Below are positions 17,677-26,632 of a stretch of 64,000 bases of DNA, in pieces. The notes under the pieces are model-generated. The model did not search any database. It was not told where the DNA came from and saw nothing but the letters and a program-made list of their open reading frames with translations. This DNA comes from Hyphomicrobiales bacterium. Its GTDB lineage: Bacteria > Pseudomonadota > Alphaproteobacteria > Rhizobiales > Xanthobacteraceae. The stretch spans positions 124,001 to 188,000 of the forward strand of contig JAFKKH010000010.1 in the NCBI GenBank assembly GCA_017305665.1. The letters run 5' to 3'. Made by a program: the position numbers and the translations under genes. The first letter of the stretch is position 1. Each line of letters starts with the position of its first letter.

Positions 17677-17971
17677 CGGGGCCTGTGACCAATCTGCTGC
17701 GTGGCAGCGCCCGTTTCGGGCGCCTTCGACACGTCATGCGAGAGTGTTGCGGCAAACCCAAGGCACACAGCGGGCACGCTGCCTAGCCTCGGGAGAGTCG
17801 GCTTCCTTCTATCCGAGCGGAGGGCATAAACCAATGCGCCCGCAAGGTTTTCCGCTGGAACGGCTAACGCCGCGTACGCCCGGCCGGACCGTGAACGGAA
17901 CGCTTGCGCGGTGACTGGCGGGAGCCCATAGACAGCACGGCTCCGAACGCTTCGAGGATCTTCGCAAACCG

Positions 17972-18487
17972 ATGACGGCACCGCCTTCACGTCCGTCCGA
18001 ACAGGACGGATTGTTCTGGAAAACCAAGACGTTGGAGGAGATGTCCAGCGCCGAATGGGAAAGCCTGTGCGACGGCTGCGCGCGCTGCTGCCTGGAAAAG
18101 CTCGAGGACGAGGACACCGGCGACATCTATTTCACCCATGTGTCGTGCCGGCTGCTCGATGCGGGGCTCTGCGCCTGCAAGGACTACGCGAACCGTTCCG
18201 ACCAGGTTCCGGATTGCGTCCGTCTCACGCCGGAGAATGTGCGCACCCTGAACTGGCTGCCGCCGAGCTGCGGTTACCGGCTGGTGGCGGAGGGCCGCGA
18301 TCTCTACTGGTGGCATCCGCTGGTCTCGGGCGATCCGAACACCGTGCACGAAGCAGGCGTTTCAGTGCGCGGCCGGGTGCAGGGGACCGAGGACGACGTT
18401 CCCGATTCCGAACTCGAGGATCACATCGTGCAGTGGCCGGCCCAGTTGCCGAAGCGGGCCCGGCTCAAGAAGAGGCCGCGAAGCTGA
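17972..18487 (+). CDS. YcgN/UPF0260-type Cys-cluster protein
   Basis: 171 aa. The N-terminal [13 protein letters not shown] holds the CxxCxxCC cluster at residues 33, 36, 39 and 40. Further cysteines occur in [14 protein letters not shown], and [20 protein letters not shown] is the family C-terminal block. The cluster suggests a bound metal, but the cellular role is not established. It is divergent from the PBP gene across a 295-bp region with no other gene. Confidence 0.88.
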   Translation: MTAPPSRPSEQDGLFWKTKTLEEMSSAEWESLCDGCARCCLEKLEDEDTGDIYFTHVSCRLLDAGLCACKDYANRSDQVPDCVRLTPENVRTLNWLPPSCGYRLVAEGRDLYWWHPLVSGDPNTVHEAGVSVRGRVQGTEDDVPDSELEDHIVQWPAQLPKRARLKKRPRS

Positions 18488-18624
18488 CCGCGTTCCCATC
18501 ACATGTTTGCGATGCGGCATCCGCGGGATGCTCCCATGCATGTGCCCCGCTGCCTCAACGAAGCTTTGCACGCTAGTGTATTTTTGACGCTCGCGATTCC
18601 GTGGTCGCCGTTACCAGCCGTTTT

Positions 18625-18658
18625 TGACACGGACGATTTTCTGACACGGACAATTTCG
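18625..18658 (+). repeat. 17-bp imperfect tandem repeat before the exporter gene
   Basis: TGACACGGACGATTTTC is followed directly by TGACACGGACAATTTCG, with 15 of 17 positions the same. It ends 12 bp before the chosen exporter start and could be a pair of operator half-sites on one helix face, or a duplication. Confidence 0.55.
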
Positions 18659-18670
18659 CCCCACGCCGCC

Positions 18671-20254
18671 ATGAACAAATTCGAACCTCAGGCCCGCGAC
18701 ACGGCCTCCCGGCAGATGTTGTCCGACGCCATGTCCCGTGAACTCGCAACCAACCCTGCAAAGGTGATGAACGTCGCCGACGCACCGTCGCTCGCACCGC
18801 GCGCGCCGCTGACCCAGAGCGAGGTCCGCACCATCCTGGTCAGCCTGATGCTGACCATGTTTCTCGCGGCGCTCGACCAGACCATCGTCGCCACCGCGCT
18901 GCCGACCATCGGCCGCGAGTTTCACGACGTCACCAATCTGTCATGGGTCATCACCGCCTATCTTCTGGCCTCGACCGCGGTCGCGCCGGTGTTCGGCACG
19001 CTGAGCGACATCTACGGCCGCAAGGCGATGATCATCGTCTCGCTGAGCCTGTTCATTGCCGGCTCGGTGCTGTGCGGGCTGGCGCCGAATATGGCGACGC
19101 TGATCATCGCGCGCGGGCTGCAGGGCCTCGGCGGCGGCGGCATCATGCCTGTCGTGCAGACCGTCATTTCCGATGTCGTGACGCCGCGCGAGCGTGGCCA
19201 GTATCAGGCCTATTTCAGCGGCGTGTGGACCACCGCTGGTATCGCGGGTCCGGTGCTGGGCGGCGTGTTCGCCGAGCATCTGCACTGGTCGATGATCTTC
19301 TGGATCAACGTGCCGCTCGGTATCGCGTCGCTCGCGATGCTGCTGCCGAAGATGGGCAAGATTCCGGTGTTCCACCGACGCCGCAAGGTGGACTGGACCG
19401 GCGGCCTGCTGCTGATGGCGTCCGCCGTGGTGTTCATGCTGGTGCTGACATGGGGCGGCAACCGCTTCGCCTGGCTGTCGCCGACCATCGCCGCGATGCT
19501 CGGCTCCTCCTTCGTGCTTGCCGTCGGCTTCGTCTGGCACGCGCGGGCGACGTCCGAGCCGTTCCTGCCGTTGTCGTTGATGGGCGGATCGGTGGTTCCC
19601 TGGGCGATGGCGGCCGGAAGCTGCGCGCTCGGCGCCATGATCGGACTCACCGTGCATCTGCCGCTCTATTATCAGGTGGTCTACCACCTGAGCGCGAGCG
19701 AATCCGGGCTGGCGCTGATCCCGCTCGCGGCCGTCTCGACCGGCGGCGCTGCCCTCGCGGGCCGCACCATGATGCGCGCGGTCCACTACAAGAGGGTCGC
19801 CATCGTCGGTACCTCATCGGCTGCCGTGATCGCCGCGATCCTGGCGTGGGTGACGGTGCCGCTGTGGCCGTTGCTGGCCTTGCTGTCGCTGTTCGCCTTC
19901 GGCCTCGGCACCACGTTCCCGACCAGCGTCGTGTCGTTGCAGAACGCGGTAGCACGGCCGCAGGTCGGCACCGTGACCGGCGCGATGAATTTCTTCCGCG
20001 CGCTCGGCGCATCGTTCACCGTTGCGGCGTTCACCACCATCCTGCTGATGGTGTTGGGGTCGGACATCTCGATCGGTCACGACGGCGGCCATCCGGTCAA
20101 TGCGATCTCCGCCGCCGACCTGACGAGGGCGTTCAGCTATGTGTTCACCGCCGCCGCGGTTATGCTGGCAGGCGCGGCACTGTTCCTCACGCTGATGGAA
20201 GAGCGGCCGCTGGCCGGGCCGGCGACCAAGCCGACGCTTGATATGGCGGGGTAG
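18671..20254 (+). CDS. MFS exporter, DHA2 (EmrB/QacA) type, 14 TM
   Basis: About 527 aa. The DHA2 motif LDQTIVATALPTIGREF lies in helix 1, the GRKAMIIVSLSLFIAG loop follows, and the glycine-rich GLQGLGGGGIMPVVQTVISD in helix 4-5 is typical of drug:H+ antiporters. It probably exports a toxic compound across the inner membrane. The start is uncertain: the ATG at 18671 opens MNKFEPQARD but has no clear ribosome site, and in-frame ATGs at 18719 and later remain possible. The frame continues to 18503 upstream, but that part looks non-coding. No TetR/MarR-type regulator is adjacent. Confidence 0.88.
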   Translation: MNKFEPQARDTASRQMLSDAMSRELATNPAKVMNVADAPSLAPRAPLTQSEVRTILVSLMLTMFLAALDQTIVATALPTIGREFHDVTNLSWVITAYLLASTAVAPVFGTLSDIYGRKAMIIVSLSLFIAGSVLCGLAPNMATLIIARGLQGLGGGGIMPVVQTVISDVVTPRERGQYQAYFSGVWTTAGIAGPVLGGVFAEHLHWSMIFWINVPLGIASLAMLLPKMGKIPVFHRRRKVDWTGGLLLMASAVVFMLVLTWGGNRFAWLSPTIAAMLGSSFVLAVGFVWHARATSEPFLPLSLMGGSVVPWAMAAGSCALGAMIGLTVHLPLYYQVVYHLSASESGLALIPLAAVSTGGAALAGRTMMRAVHYKRVAIVGTSSAAVIAAILAWVTVPLWPLLALLSLFAFGLGTTFPTSVVSLQNAVARPQVGTVTGAMNFFRALGASFTVAAFTTILLMVLGSDISIGHDGGHPVNAISAADLTRAFSYVFTAAAVMLAGAALFLTLMEERPLAGPATKPTLDMAG

Positions 20255-20281
20255 GGCGCGGCCCGCGCAGCGTCGTCGCGG

Positions 20282-20662
20282 TCAACGACCGGCTATCTTT
20301 CTGGATTTGACGATTTCGCTGCGCAGCGCCGCCAGTTCCTTGCGCACGGCGGCTGCGGCATCCCGCTCGATCTTGCGATAGCGCGCGACCAGCGACTCGC
20401 CGAACGGCGTCAGCGCGGCGCCGCCGCCGTTCTTGCCGCCGGTTTGCCGCTCCACGGCCGGCTGCCGGCAGATGCGATTAATCTCGTCCACCAGATCCCA
20501 GGCACGCTTGTAGGACATGTCCATGGCGCGGCCGGCCGCCGAGATCGAACCCGACTCGCGGATCTGCTCAAGAAGGCGAATTTTGCCCGGCCCGATCCGT
20601 TCATCGTCGTCGAGGTCGATGCGCAGGCTGAGCGCTGGCAACTTGCTGTCGGTCTTGTGCAT
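20282..20662 (-). CDS. ModE-type winged-helix regulator, DNA-binding domain only
   Basis: 126 aa. It matches the N-terminal LysR-like winged helix of ModE: KIRLLEQIRESGSISAAGRA followed by MDMSYKRAWDLVDEINRIC and the TGGKNGGGAALTPFGESLV wing. It lacks the C-terminal molybdate-binding (TOBE) domains of full ModE, so it is a stand-alone regulator as found in many alphaproteobacteria. It is downstream of the DUF2478 gene on the same strand (115-bp gap). The start at 20662 is preferred over the long frame because family homology begins there. Confidence 0.82.
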   Translation of the reverse strand: MHKTDSKLPALSLRIDLDDDERIGPGKIRLLEQIRESGSISAAGRAMDMSYKRAWDLVDEINRICRQPAVERQTGGKNGGGAALTPFGESLVARYRKIERDAAAAVRKELAALRSEIVKSRKIAGR

Positions 20663-20777
20663 CAGCGGCCTTGTCACGCGGGTCTTTTGCAAAAAATTGC
20701 CACGGATGGCCGATCCGGGCAAGGCATCGCGGCGAGACGGCAATGCGGTGCAGGCGACGGAGCGGAGCGCTGGTGGT

Positions 20778-21338
20778 CTACTTCAGAAGTTCGCACACCG
20801 TCGCATTGGTCGGGGCCAATCGCCCCGCGGCGCGCATCGAAACCTTGTGCCACCACTGATCGAGCGCGTGCCTGTCGCACGCGAGTTTCACGCTCATGCC
20901 GCCGGCGAATTTGATCCAGTCGGCAAACCGCTCGCTGGACACCGCGATGACGACGGGAACATCGGCCTTGAGCGCGCGGTCGATCAGAGAGGCAAGGCCC
21001 TTGCCGCCGGCTTCCCGTTTGCCGAAGCGATTGACGACGAGCAGGTCCGCACCGTCGTCGAGGCTGGCTGCGACCCGTTCGCCCGCGCTTGCGAGCCGCG
21101 CGAGATCGAGTCGGCAACCCGTGGCCGCGGGGTCCGGATCCTGCGCGAGCAGCAGCGTTTCTCCGTTGTGCACCAGCACGGCGGACAGGCTGGAGTCGGC
21201 GCATTGCCCGGCTTGCACCATGCCGATGGCGCGCAGACCTCGCGCATTCAGGTCGGCGGCAAAGTCGCGGAGGAGGGCGTCGGGATCGTCACCGGCGCCA
21301 TAGACCACGGCGGCAATATCGCATTGCGCATCGAACAT
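20778..21338 (-). CDS. DUF2478 (NTPase-like, molybdenum-associated) protein
   Basis: 186 aa. The N-terminus FDAQCDIAAVVYGAGDDPDA and the internal DDGADLLVVNRFGKREAGGK are DUF2478 features. DUF2478 proteins resemble P-loop-fold proteins and often occur with molybdate uptake or molybdoenzyme genes. The neighbouring ModE-like regulator supports that link, but no mod transporter is in the window. The usual nucleotide-binding P-loop is not clear in this sequence, so enzymatic activity is uncertain. Its promoter faces the ALDH gene 68 bp away. Confidence 0.75.
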   Translation of the reverse strand: MFDAQCDIAAVVYGAGDDPDALLRDFAADLNARGLRAIGMVQAGQCADSSLSAVLVHNGETLLLAQDPDPAATGCRLDLARLASAGERVAASLDDGADLLVVNRFGKREAGGKGLASLIDRALKADVPVVIAVSSERFADWIKFAGGMSVKLACDRHALDQWWHKVSMRAAGRLAPTNATVCELLK

Positions 21339-21405
21339 GGACGGCCTCCTTATTCCTTCATACTAGCAGGGATCGCGGCGCGGCCGCGATCCCTTATGTC
21401 GCATA

Positions 21406-22818
21406 TCAGGCGCTCGCCGCAGGGCCGTTGATGATCTGCAACTGGGTGAATTCCGCCAGACCTTCTTCGGCGAATTCGGTGCCGATGCCGGACTGCTTGG
21501 CCCCGCCGAACGGAATGTTCGGCGCCATGTCGAGGTGCTTGTTGATCCAGACCGTTCCGGCCTCGATGCGGCTCGCAATGTCATGGGCGCGCTTGATGTC
21601 CGAGGACCACACCGACGCGCCGAGGCCGTAATTCGTGGCATTGGCGCGGCGGATCACGTCGTCCTTGTCGGAATACTTGATCACCGGCAGAACCGGACCG
21701 AACTGTTCCTCGTCGACCAGCCTGGAGCCTTCCTTGATGTCGCGCACGATGGTCGGCTCGATGAAATAGCCGGGCCGATCCATCGCCGCGCCGCCGGCAA
21801 TGACCTTGCCGTTCTTGCGGGCATCCTCGAGGAAGGCTTTCACCTTTTCGTATTGCATCTTGTTCTGCAGCGGTCCGAGCTTGGTTCCTTGCTTCGAGCC
21901 GTCGTCGACCACGGTGTTCTTTGCGATCGCGACCAGTTCGTTGCAGATCTCGTCATAGACGGACTCATGGACGTAGAGCCGCTTGATGGCGAGGCAGACC
22001 TGACCCGAGTTCTGGAACGCGCCTTCGAAAATGCCGGGCGCCACCTTCTTGGGATCAACATCGTCGAGCACGATGCCGGCGTCGTTGCCGCCGAGTTCGA
22101 GCGTGATGCGCTTCAAGGTCTGCGCCGCGCTGGCCATCACCTTCTGGCCGGTTGCCGACGAGCCGGTGAAGGAAATCTTGCGGATGTCGGGATGTTTGGT
22201 CATGGCGTCGCCGAGGTCGTTCACGTCGGTGATGACGTTCAATACGCCTTTCGGCAGGATGTCCTTGACCAGTTCGGCGAAGCGCAAGGTCGCCAGCGGC
22301 GTGGTCGGCGCGGGCTTCACCACCAGCGTATTGCCGGCGAGCAGCGCCGACGGCAGCTTGAAGCTGAGGATCAGCAGCGGATAGTTCCAAGGGATGATGG
22401 CGCCGACCACGCCGAGCGGCCGGCGATAAGCCTCGACCTTGCGGTCGCCGGAATCCTCGATCACGCGCATCGGTAGGTCGAGCGAGGCGAGGTAGCGGAA
22501 AAATGCTGCCATGCCGAAAACCTCGGCCGTGGCATCGGCCAGCGGTTTGCCTTGTTCGCCGGTGAGCACACGTGCGAGGTCGCCGGAATTGGCCTCGATG
22601 ACATCGGCCATCTGGGTCACCAGTTTGCGGCGCTCCGCGATCGGCGTCGCGGCCCACCCCGGATAGGCGGCCTTGGCGGCGGCGACGGCCTTATCGAGCT
22701 GGGTCTTGGATGCGCGCGGACACTGCGCCAGTACCTCTTCGGTGGCCGGGTTCAGCACCGGCATCGTGAGATCGCCGGCCACCATTTTCCCGTCGATGAG
22801 AAGACTGTAGTCGCTCAT
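21406..22818 (-). CDS. NAD(P)-dependent aldehyde dehydrogenase family protein
   Basis: 470 aa. It shows the ALDH superfamily pattern: cofactor-domain PWNYPLLILSFKLPSALLAG, catalytic Glu in LELGGNDAGI, and nucleophile Cys in NSGQVCLAIKRLYVH. The FGPVLPV and FGGAKQSGIG blocks follow near the end. It oxidises an aldehyde to an acid, and the substrate is not readable. The start at 22818 has GGGAG about 9 nt upstream. The divergent gene across an AT-rich operator-like palindrome is a small unknown protein. Confidence 0.9.
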   Translation of the reverse strand: MSDYSLLIDGKMVAGDLTMPVLNPATEEVLAQCPRASKTQLDKAVAAAKAAYPGWAATPIAERRKLVTQMADVIEANSGDLARVLTGEQGKPLADATAEVFGMAAFFRYLASLDLPMRVIEDSGDRKVEAYRRPLGVVGAIIPWNYPLLILSFKLPSALLAGNTLVVKPAPTTPLATLRFAELVKDILPKGVLNVITDVNDLGDAMTKHPDIRKISFTGSSATGQKVMASAAQTLKRITLELGGNDAGIVLDDVDPKKVAPGIFEGAFQNSGQVCLAIKRLYVHESVYDEICNELVAIAKNTVVDDGSKQGTKLGPLQNKMQYEKVKAFLEDARKNGKVIAGGAAMDRPGYFIEPTIVRDIKEGSRLVDEEQFGPVLPVIKYSDKDDVIRRANATNYGLGASVWSSDIKRAHDIASRIEAGTVWINKHLDMAPNIPFGGAKQSGIGTEFAEEGLAEFTQLQIINGPAASA

Positions 22819-22927
22819 TGGTCGCTCTCCCTTTGTACTTGCGGCCCACGGGCCGTTTTCACTGGCATGCTGACGAGGCAACGCAGGCATCAAAACGTCG
22901 GCGCTAGACGACGCTGTTCGATATCGA

Positions 22928-22945
22928 TATATTCATAAGAATATA
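22928..22945. promoter_or_regulatory. AT-rich perfect palindrome between divergent genes
   Basis: TATATTC-ATAA-GAATATA is a perfect 7-bp inverted repeat in a GC-rich genome, 27 bp before the plus-strand ATG and 110 bp before the aldehyde dehydrogenase start. It is a candidate operator for one or both. Confidence 0.55.
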
Positions 22946-22972
22946 GCGTAGGATCGAAACGGAGTCTATTCG

Positions 22973-23350
22973 ATGGACATCGAGACCCAGTCGCTGACGT
23001 GCTGCGAGGTCGGGGCCGGCGGCGAGGTGATCTCGCTCGGGTTCACGGATTCCGGCGGCCAGCCCAGAACGATCCGGTTGTCCCTCAATCAGGTCGGCGC
23101 GCTGGCCATGACGTTGCCGGGACTGATCAACAAGGCACTGCAGCAGAAATTCGGCGACGAGTCCCTGCGCTATGCCTATCCGCTGGAATCCTGGATGGTC
23201 GAGCAATCGAGCGACCCGGCGCACAGCATGGTCACCCTGCAGACCTCCGATGGCTTCGCGGTCTGCTTTTCAATTCCTCGCGCGCAGCAGAGCGAACTCG
23301 GCGAAGCGCTGGTCGCGCGTTACGAACAGGACATTCCTCGCGCCAATTGA
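22973..23350 (+). CDS. Small conserved-looking protein of unknown function
   Basis: 125 aa with no signal peptide and no membrane helix. The composition is balanced, and the fold looks alpha/beta: a beta-rich N-terminus (EVISLGFTDSGGQPRTIRLS), helical LALTLPGLINKALQQ-like middle, then beta-rich VTLQTSDGFAVCFSIPRAQQ. Codon use matches the neighbours. It lies between two aldehyde dehydrogenase genes but is divergent from the first. I do not recognise a family. Confidence 0.65.
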   Translation: MDIETQSLTCCEVGAGGEVISLGFTDSGGQPRTIRLSLNQVGALAMTLPGLINKALQQKFGDESLRYAYPLESWMVEQSSDPAHSMVTLQTSDGFAVCFSIPRAQQSELGEALVARYEQDIPRAN

Positions 23351-23512
23351 TGCGAAAGCTGCCGGCAACAAATCGCCACAGAAACATGGCATGGCATCGC
23401 ATGGGAGCCTTTCGTAAACGCGGATCGGCATCTGCTTTACGCAATCAGACTGTCTCTATAAAATCTCGAACATAACGCAGCGCGATAAACAATCAGGATA
23501 AGGGAGAGCACC

Positions 23513-25009
23513 ATGGCCACTGCGCAAGCCATTCAGATCAATCGTCATCCCTATGCGGACGGCTCCTACAAGAAGATGCTGATCGACGGAAAGTGGGTCG
23601 ATGCTGCCTCCGGGAAAAAATTCGAGACGCATAATCCCGCGACCGGCGAGCTGCTCGCGACTGTCGCGGAGGGCGATGCCGAGGACATCAACCGCGCGGT
23701 TGCCGCGGCGCGCCGTGCCTTCGAGGGACCGTGGAGCAAGGTCAGGCCGTTCGAGCGGCAGAACCTGCTGTTGAAGCTTGCTGATCTGGTCGAGGCCAAT
23801 TTCGAGGAACTGTCCCAGCTCGACACCATGGACATGGGCGCGCCGATCAGCCGCACGCGCGGCAACAAGCTGCGCGCGCTCGGCATGCTCCGCTACTATG
23901 CCGGACAGGCGACCGCGCTGCACGGCGAGACCATCGAGAACTCGCTGCCCGGCGAAATCTTCTCCTACACGCTGAAGGAGCCGATCGGCGTGGTCGGCGC
24001 GATCATTCCCTGGAACGGGCCGTTGAGCGCATCGATCTGGAAGATCGGTCCGGCGATCGCGACCGGCTGCACGGTAGTGCTGAAGCCCGCCGAGGAGGCG
24101 CCGCTGACCTCGCTGCGCCTTGCCGAACTCTGCATGGAGGCCGGCATTCCGCCGGGCGTCGTCAACGTGGTGCCGGGTTACGGCGAAACGGCGGGTGCCG
24201 CGCTGGCGTCGCATCCCGATGTCGACAAGGTCGCCTTCACCGGTTCGCATGTGACCGGGCAATCCATCATTCGCGCCTCCGCCGGCAACCTGAAGCGCGT
24301 GTCGCTCGAGCTCGGCGGCAAGTCGCCGGACATCGTGTTCGCCGACGCCGACCTCGATGCGGCGGTGCCGGGCGCGGCCATGGCGGTGTTCGCCAACTCG
24401 GGCCAGATCTGCAGCGCCGGCACGCGGCTGTTCGTCGAGCAGAAGGTCTATGACGAATTCGTCGGCCGCGTCGCCGAGTTCGGCAAGAAGCTGCAGGTCG
24501 GCAACGGTCTCGATCCCAACACGCAGATCGGACCGCTGGTGTCGGAACAACAGATGGAACGCGTCAGCGGCTATCTCTCCGTCGGTCAGAAGGAGGGCGC
24601 GAAAGCATTGTCGGGCGGCGCGCGTGTCACCGAAGGCGCGTTGGCGAAGGGCTACTTCGTGCAGCCGACGGTGTTCGCCAACGTGCAGGACAACATGCGC
24701 ATCGCGCAGGAGGAGATTTTCGGGCCCGTGATCTCGGCGATCTCGTTCAAGGACACCGATGAACTGGTGAAGCGTGCCAATGCCACGACCTTCGGTCTCG
24801 GCAGCGGCGTGTGGACCCGCGATGTCAGCAAGGCGCACAAGCTCGCGAAATCGATCCGCGCCGGATCGGTGTGGGTCAACTGCTATCAGGCGATGGATCC
24901 GGCGGTGCCGTTCGGCGGCTACAAGATGAGCGGCTACGGCCGCGAGTCCGGCAAGCAGCACGTCGAGGAATATCTCAACGTCAAGGCGGTCTGGATCAAG
25001 ACGGCCTGA
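23513..25009 (+). CDS. Aldehyde dehydrogenase (betaine/phenylacetaldehyde dehydrogenase-like)
   Basis: 498 aa, the classical tetrameric ALDH length. Visible features are IPWNGPLSASIWKIGPAIAT, catalytic Glu in SLELGGKSPDIVFAD, and Cys nucleophile in NSGQICSAGTRLFVEQ. The C-terminal PFGGYKMSGYGRESGKQ block is also present. The start ATG follows AAGGGAGAG. It is a different subfamily from the gene at 21406 and the two share little beyond the core motifs. The substrate is unknown. It is followed by a strong terminator, so it is probably monocistronic. Confidence 0.92.
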   Translation: MATAQAIQINRHPYADGSYKKMLIDGKWVDAASGKKFETHNPATGELLATVAEGDAEDINRAVAAARRAFEGPWSKVRPFERQNLLLKLADLVEANFEELSQLDTMDMGAPISRTRGNKLRALGMLRYYAGQATALHGETIENSLPGEIFSYTLKEPIGVVGAIIPWNGPLSASIWKIGPAIATGCTVVLKPAEEAPLTSLRLAELCMEAGIPPGVVNVVPGYGETAGAALASHPDVDKVAFTGSHVTGQSIIRASAGNLKRVSLELGGKSPDIVFADADLDAAVPGAAMAVFANSGQICSAGTRLFVEQKVYDEFVGRVAEFGKKLQVGNGLDPNTQIGPLVSEQQMERVSGYLSVGQKEGAKALSGGARVTEGALAKGYFVQPTVFANVQDNMRIAQEEIFGPVISAISFKDTDELVKRANATTFGLGSGVWTRDVSKAHKLAKSIRAGSVWVNCYQAMDPAVPFGGYKMSGYGRESGKQHVEEYLNVKAVWIKTA

Positions 25010-25035
25010 CCATTCCACAGCGCGATCGGCGGACG

Positions 25036-25064
25036 AAACGGCGGCCATACCCGGCCGCCGTTTT
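25036..25064 (+). terminator. Rho-independent terminator of the aldehyde dehydrogenase
   Basis: The AAACGGCGGCC arm pairs with GGCCGCCGTTT around a 6-nt loop, and the right arm ends in TTTT. It lies 27 bp after the stop at 25009. Confidence 0.85.
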
Positions 25065-25119
25065 CGTTTGCCGAGGCCGCGGATGCGTGAGGTCGTCGCT
25101 TCAGGTTTTTCCGATCGCC

Positions 25120-25134
25120 TTAAGCATTCGTTGA
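25120..25134 (+). promoter_or_regulatory. CtrA-like box upstream of the Flp pilin gene
   Basis: TTAA-GCATTCG-TTGA differs from the TTAA-N7-TTAA core at one position. It lies 91 bp before the pilin start. In Caulobacter the equivalent pilA gene is activated by CtrA, which makes the site plausible. Confidence 0.55.
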
Positions 25135-25224
25135 GGGTGTTGCTTAGCGTCCCTGCAACCATTCCTCCTTATGTTGCGCCTGCCGTGGCGCGACGCCGCG
25201 TCATCTGACGGATGGGAGTTCGCG

Positions 25225-25398
25225 GTGCGCCTCGTGTCAAAACTGATTTCGGCATTCCTGCAGGATGAGTCCGGCGCCACCGCGATCGAATACGCTTTGA
25301 TCGCCGCCGGTATCAGCGTCACCATCGTGGCGGCCGTCAACGGCGTCGGCAGCTCCGTCAGCGGGCGCTTCAACGCGGTCAACGATGCGATGAAATAG
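25225..25398 (+). CDS. Flp/Fap-type type IVb pilin
   Basis: 57 aa, the normal Flp size. The prepilin cleavage region reads DESGATAIEYALIAAG: cleavage after Gly17 would leave ATAIEYALI, with the conserved Glu5 and Tyr6 of Flp pilins, followed by a hydrophobic helix. The pilin is exported by the Tad/Cpa machinery, which is not in this window. The start is the GTG at 25225 with GGGAG 7 nt upstream; the longer frame from 25171 has no such site. A CtrA-like box precedes it. Confidence 0.9.
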   Translation: MRLVSKLISAFLQDESGATAIEYALIAAGISVTIVAAVNGVGSSVSGRFNAVNDAMK

Positions 25399-25451
25399 GG
25401 CTCTGGTGTTCCGGCCCGTTTCTTTGGTAAAAATTCCTAGGAAAATATGCC

Positions 25452-25480
25452 TTGACAGCGTGACGCTGCCGAGTTAGGGT
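25452..25480 (+). promoter_or_regulatory. Sigma70-like promoter candidate
   Basis: TTGACA, a 17-bp spacer, then TAGGGT. The -35 match is perfect and the -10 weak. It is in the right direction for the 51-aa membrane protein 160 bp downstream. Confidence 0.4.
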
Positions 25481-25640
25481 TTCGGCATGCTCCACAGTTG
25501 CGCTTGAGGCGGAGAGGGCGGCCGGGCCGACGCCTTTGCCAGCCGCAACGCTCGCCGCGGCCAACTCCGCGGAACATCGGAACAAATTCGGCGTTGGCTT
25601 GGCGGGGACAAAACGCGGTCCGATCGATCGCGGGGAGTGA

Positions 25641-25796
25641 ATGCGCATGGCAACGAAACAACACGGTCACATCATCGAGACGGCGCGGGAAGCGCGGCAG
25701 GCCGAGTCCGGTCCGTCCGTGTTCGCGCTTTTGACCATCAGCACGGGACTCGCGGTGGTGATTCTCGGCGCGCTCTGGTTGGTTTTCTTCCGTTAG
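25641..25796 (+). CDS. 51-aa single-helix membrane protein
   Basis: A short frame beginning MRMATKQHGHIIETAREARQ, with a polar N-terminus and one C-terminal membrane helix (about residues 27-50) ending at TAG 25794. GGGGAG lies just upstream and fits the ATG at 25647 (10 nt) as well as the ATG at 25641. The helical charge pattern and helix position look genuine. I do not recognise a function. Many Nitrobacteraceae carry such tiny inner-membrane proteins. Confidence 0.55.
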   Translation: MRMATKQHGHIIETAREARQAESGPSVFALLTISTGLAVVILGALWLVFFR

Positions 25797-26401
25797 AACT
25801 GCGATACCGGTTTGGCTCTGAAGGGATCTTCGACATCATATGGCCACGACGCGATCCGTCAGATCCGCACGGCGAGACGTGAGTGCTAGACGATGCTTTC
25901 TGGAAGCACGGGATTCTGACACCAAGGCACCGCGTTGGCGTCATCGTCTCTATTCGATGCGGATATTCGATACAATTGACTAGATCGTCTGACCTGTCGC
26001 GCCCAGACTACGGTTAATCTCGATATGATTGGTATCGAGACCATGGGGTCTGTTGCAATACGAAAAATGTGACGGACGGACTCTGCGTAAGCACATATTC
26101 GTTCAATTCAAGGAAACTTCACCTGCCTCGGTGAGGCTGGCTGGTACGCAACTGTCAATGGATTGTCCGTACCGTTTTCTGTTGCTTGAAGCTGGTGAAG
26201 GAATCCATAGACGCCGACGGCGAGAACTCTGGGCCAGCAATCGAATGGTCCGCAAACAGCGATCTCACCACCAGAGATATTTCCCGATCCTTGGTCAGGT
26301 TCTGGTCGTCTTGGTGCGGGGGTGATCCGCAATTTATTCTCGCGAATTCCTCAAACAGGACGATAGGTGGCCGGATCATGTCCAGCCATAACGGATAAGT
26401 T
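25797..26401. other. AT-richer stretch without a supported gene
   Basis: About 600 bp with visibly lower GC than its neighbours. Plus-strand frames at 26029-26325 and 26186-26398 exist, and the latter, beginning with a TTG-type codon, has slightly protein-like composition. Neither has a ribosome site or a family I recognise. It may be degraded coding sequence or regulatory DNA. Confidence 0.45.
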
Positions 26402-26632
26402 ATGCCCGATCTCATTCGCATTTTCACCGAACGTGGCGATCTAGCGCACATTGCCTTATTTTTGTGGGCAAGCGCGGCGAGTGCCGCGCTGTGGTTCAGC
26501 CTGCGCGAATACGCTGCTGCCGCGCGCCGCTTCGACGATTTTGTCCGCGAGCAGCAGCGTTTTTGTCGCCACCGTAAACGGCATATCACCAAGAGGCGAT
26601 TCAAGCGTACCCATAACTCAAGAACAAAATAG
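26402..26632 (+). CDS. Small one-helix membrane protein with basic tail
   Basis: 76 aa. The N-terminal ~50 residues look like a genuine small protein: MPDLIRIFTERGDLAHIALF, then a membrane helix through ASAASAALWFSL, then REYAAAARRFDDFVRE. The last ~26 residues are Arg/Lys/His-rich and unlike the rest, so a frameshift near 26550 that replaced the original C-terminus is possible. The ribosome site is weak (GGATAAG). Function unknown. Confidence 0.55.
   Translation: MPDLIRIFTERGDLAHIALFLWASAASAALWFSLREYAAAARRFDDFVREQQRFCRHRKRHITKRRFKRTHNSRTK

Noticed and set aside
23456-25162. 568-aa minus-strand frame opposite an aldehyde dehydrogenase
   Set aside because: His/Arg/Asp-rich antisense shadow of a GC-rich gene; the plus strand carries clear catalytic motifs.
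26021-26046. A possible extra oxalate operator containing TGGTAT near 26028
   Set aside because: The right arm does not match ATRCCA at the needed spacing and no oxalate gene is near.
26029-26325. 98-aa plus-strand frame
   Set aside because: No ribosome site or recognisable domain; overlaps another equally weak frame.
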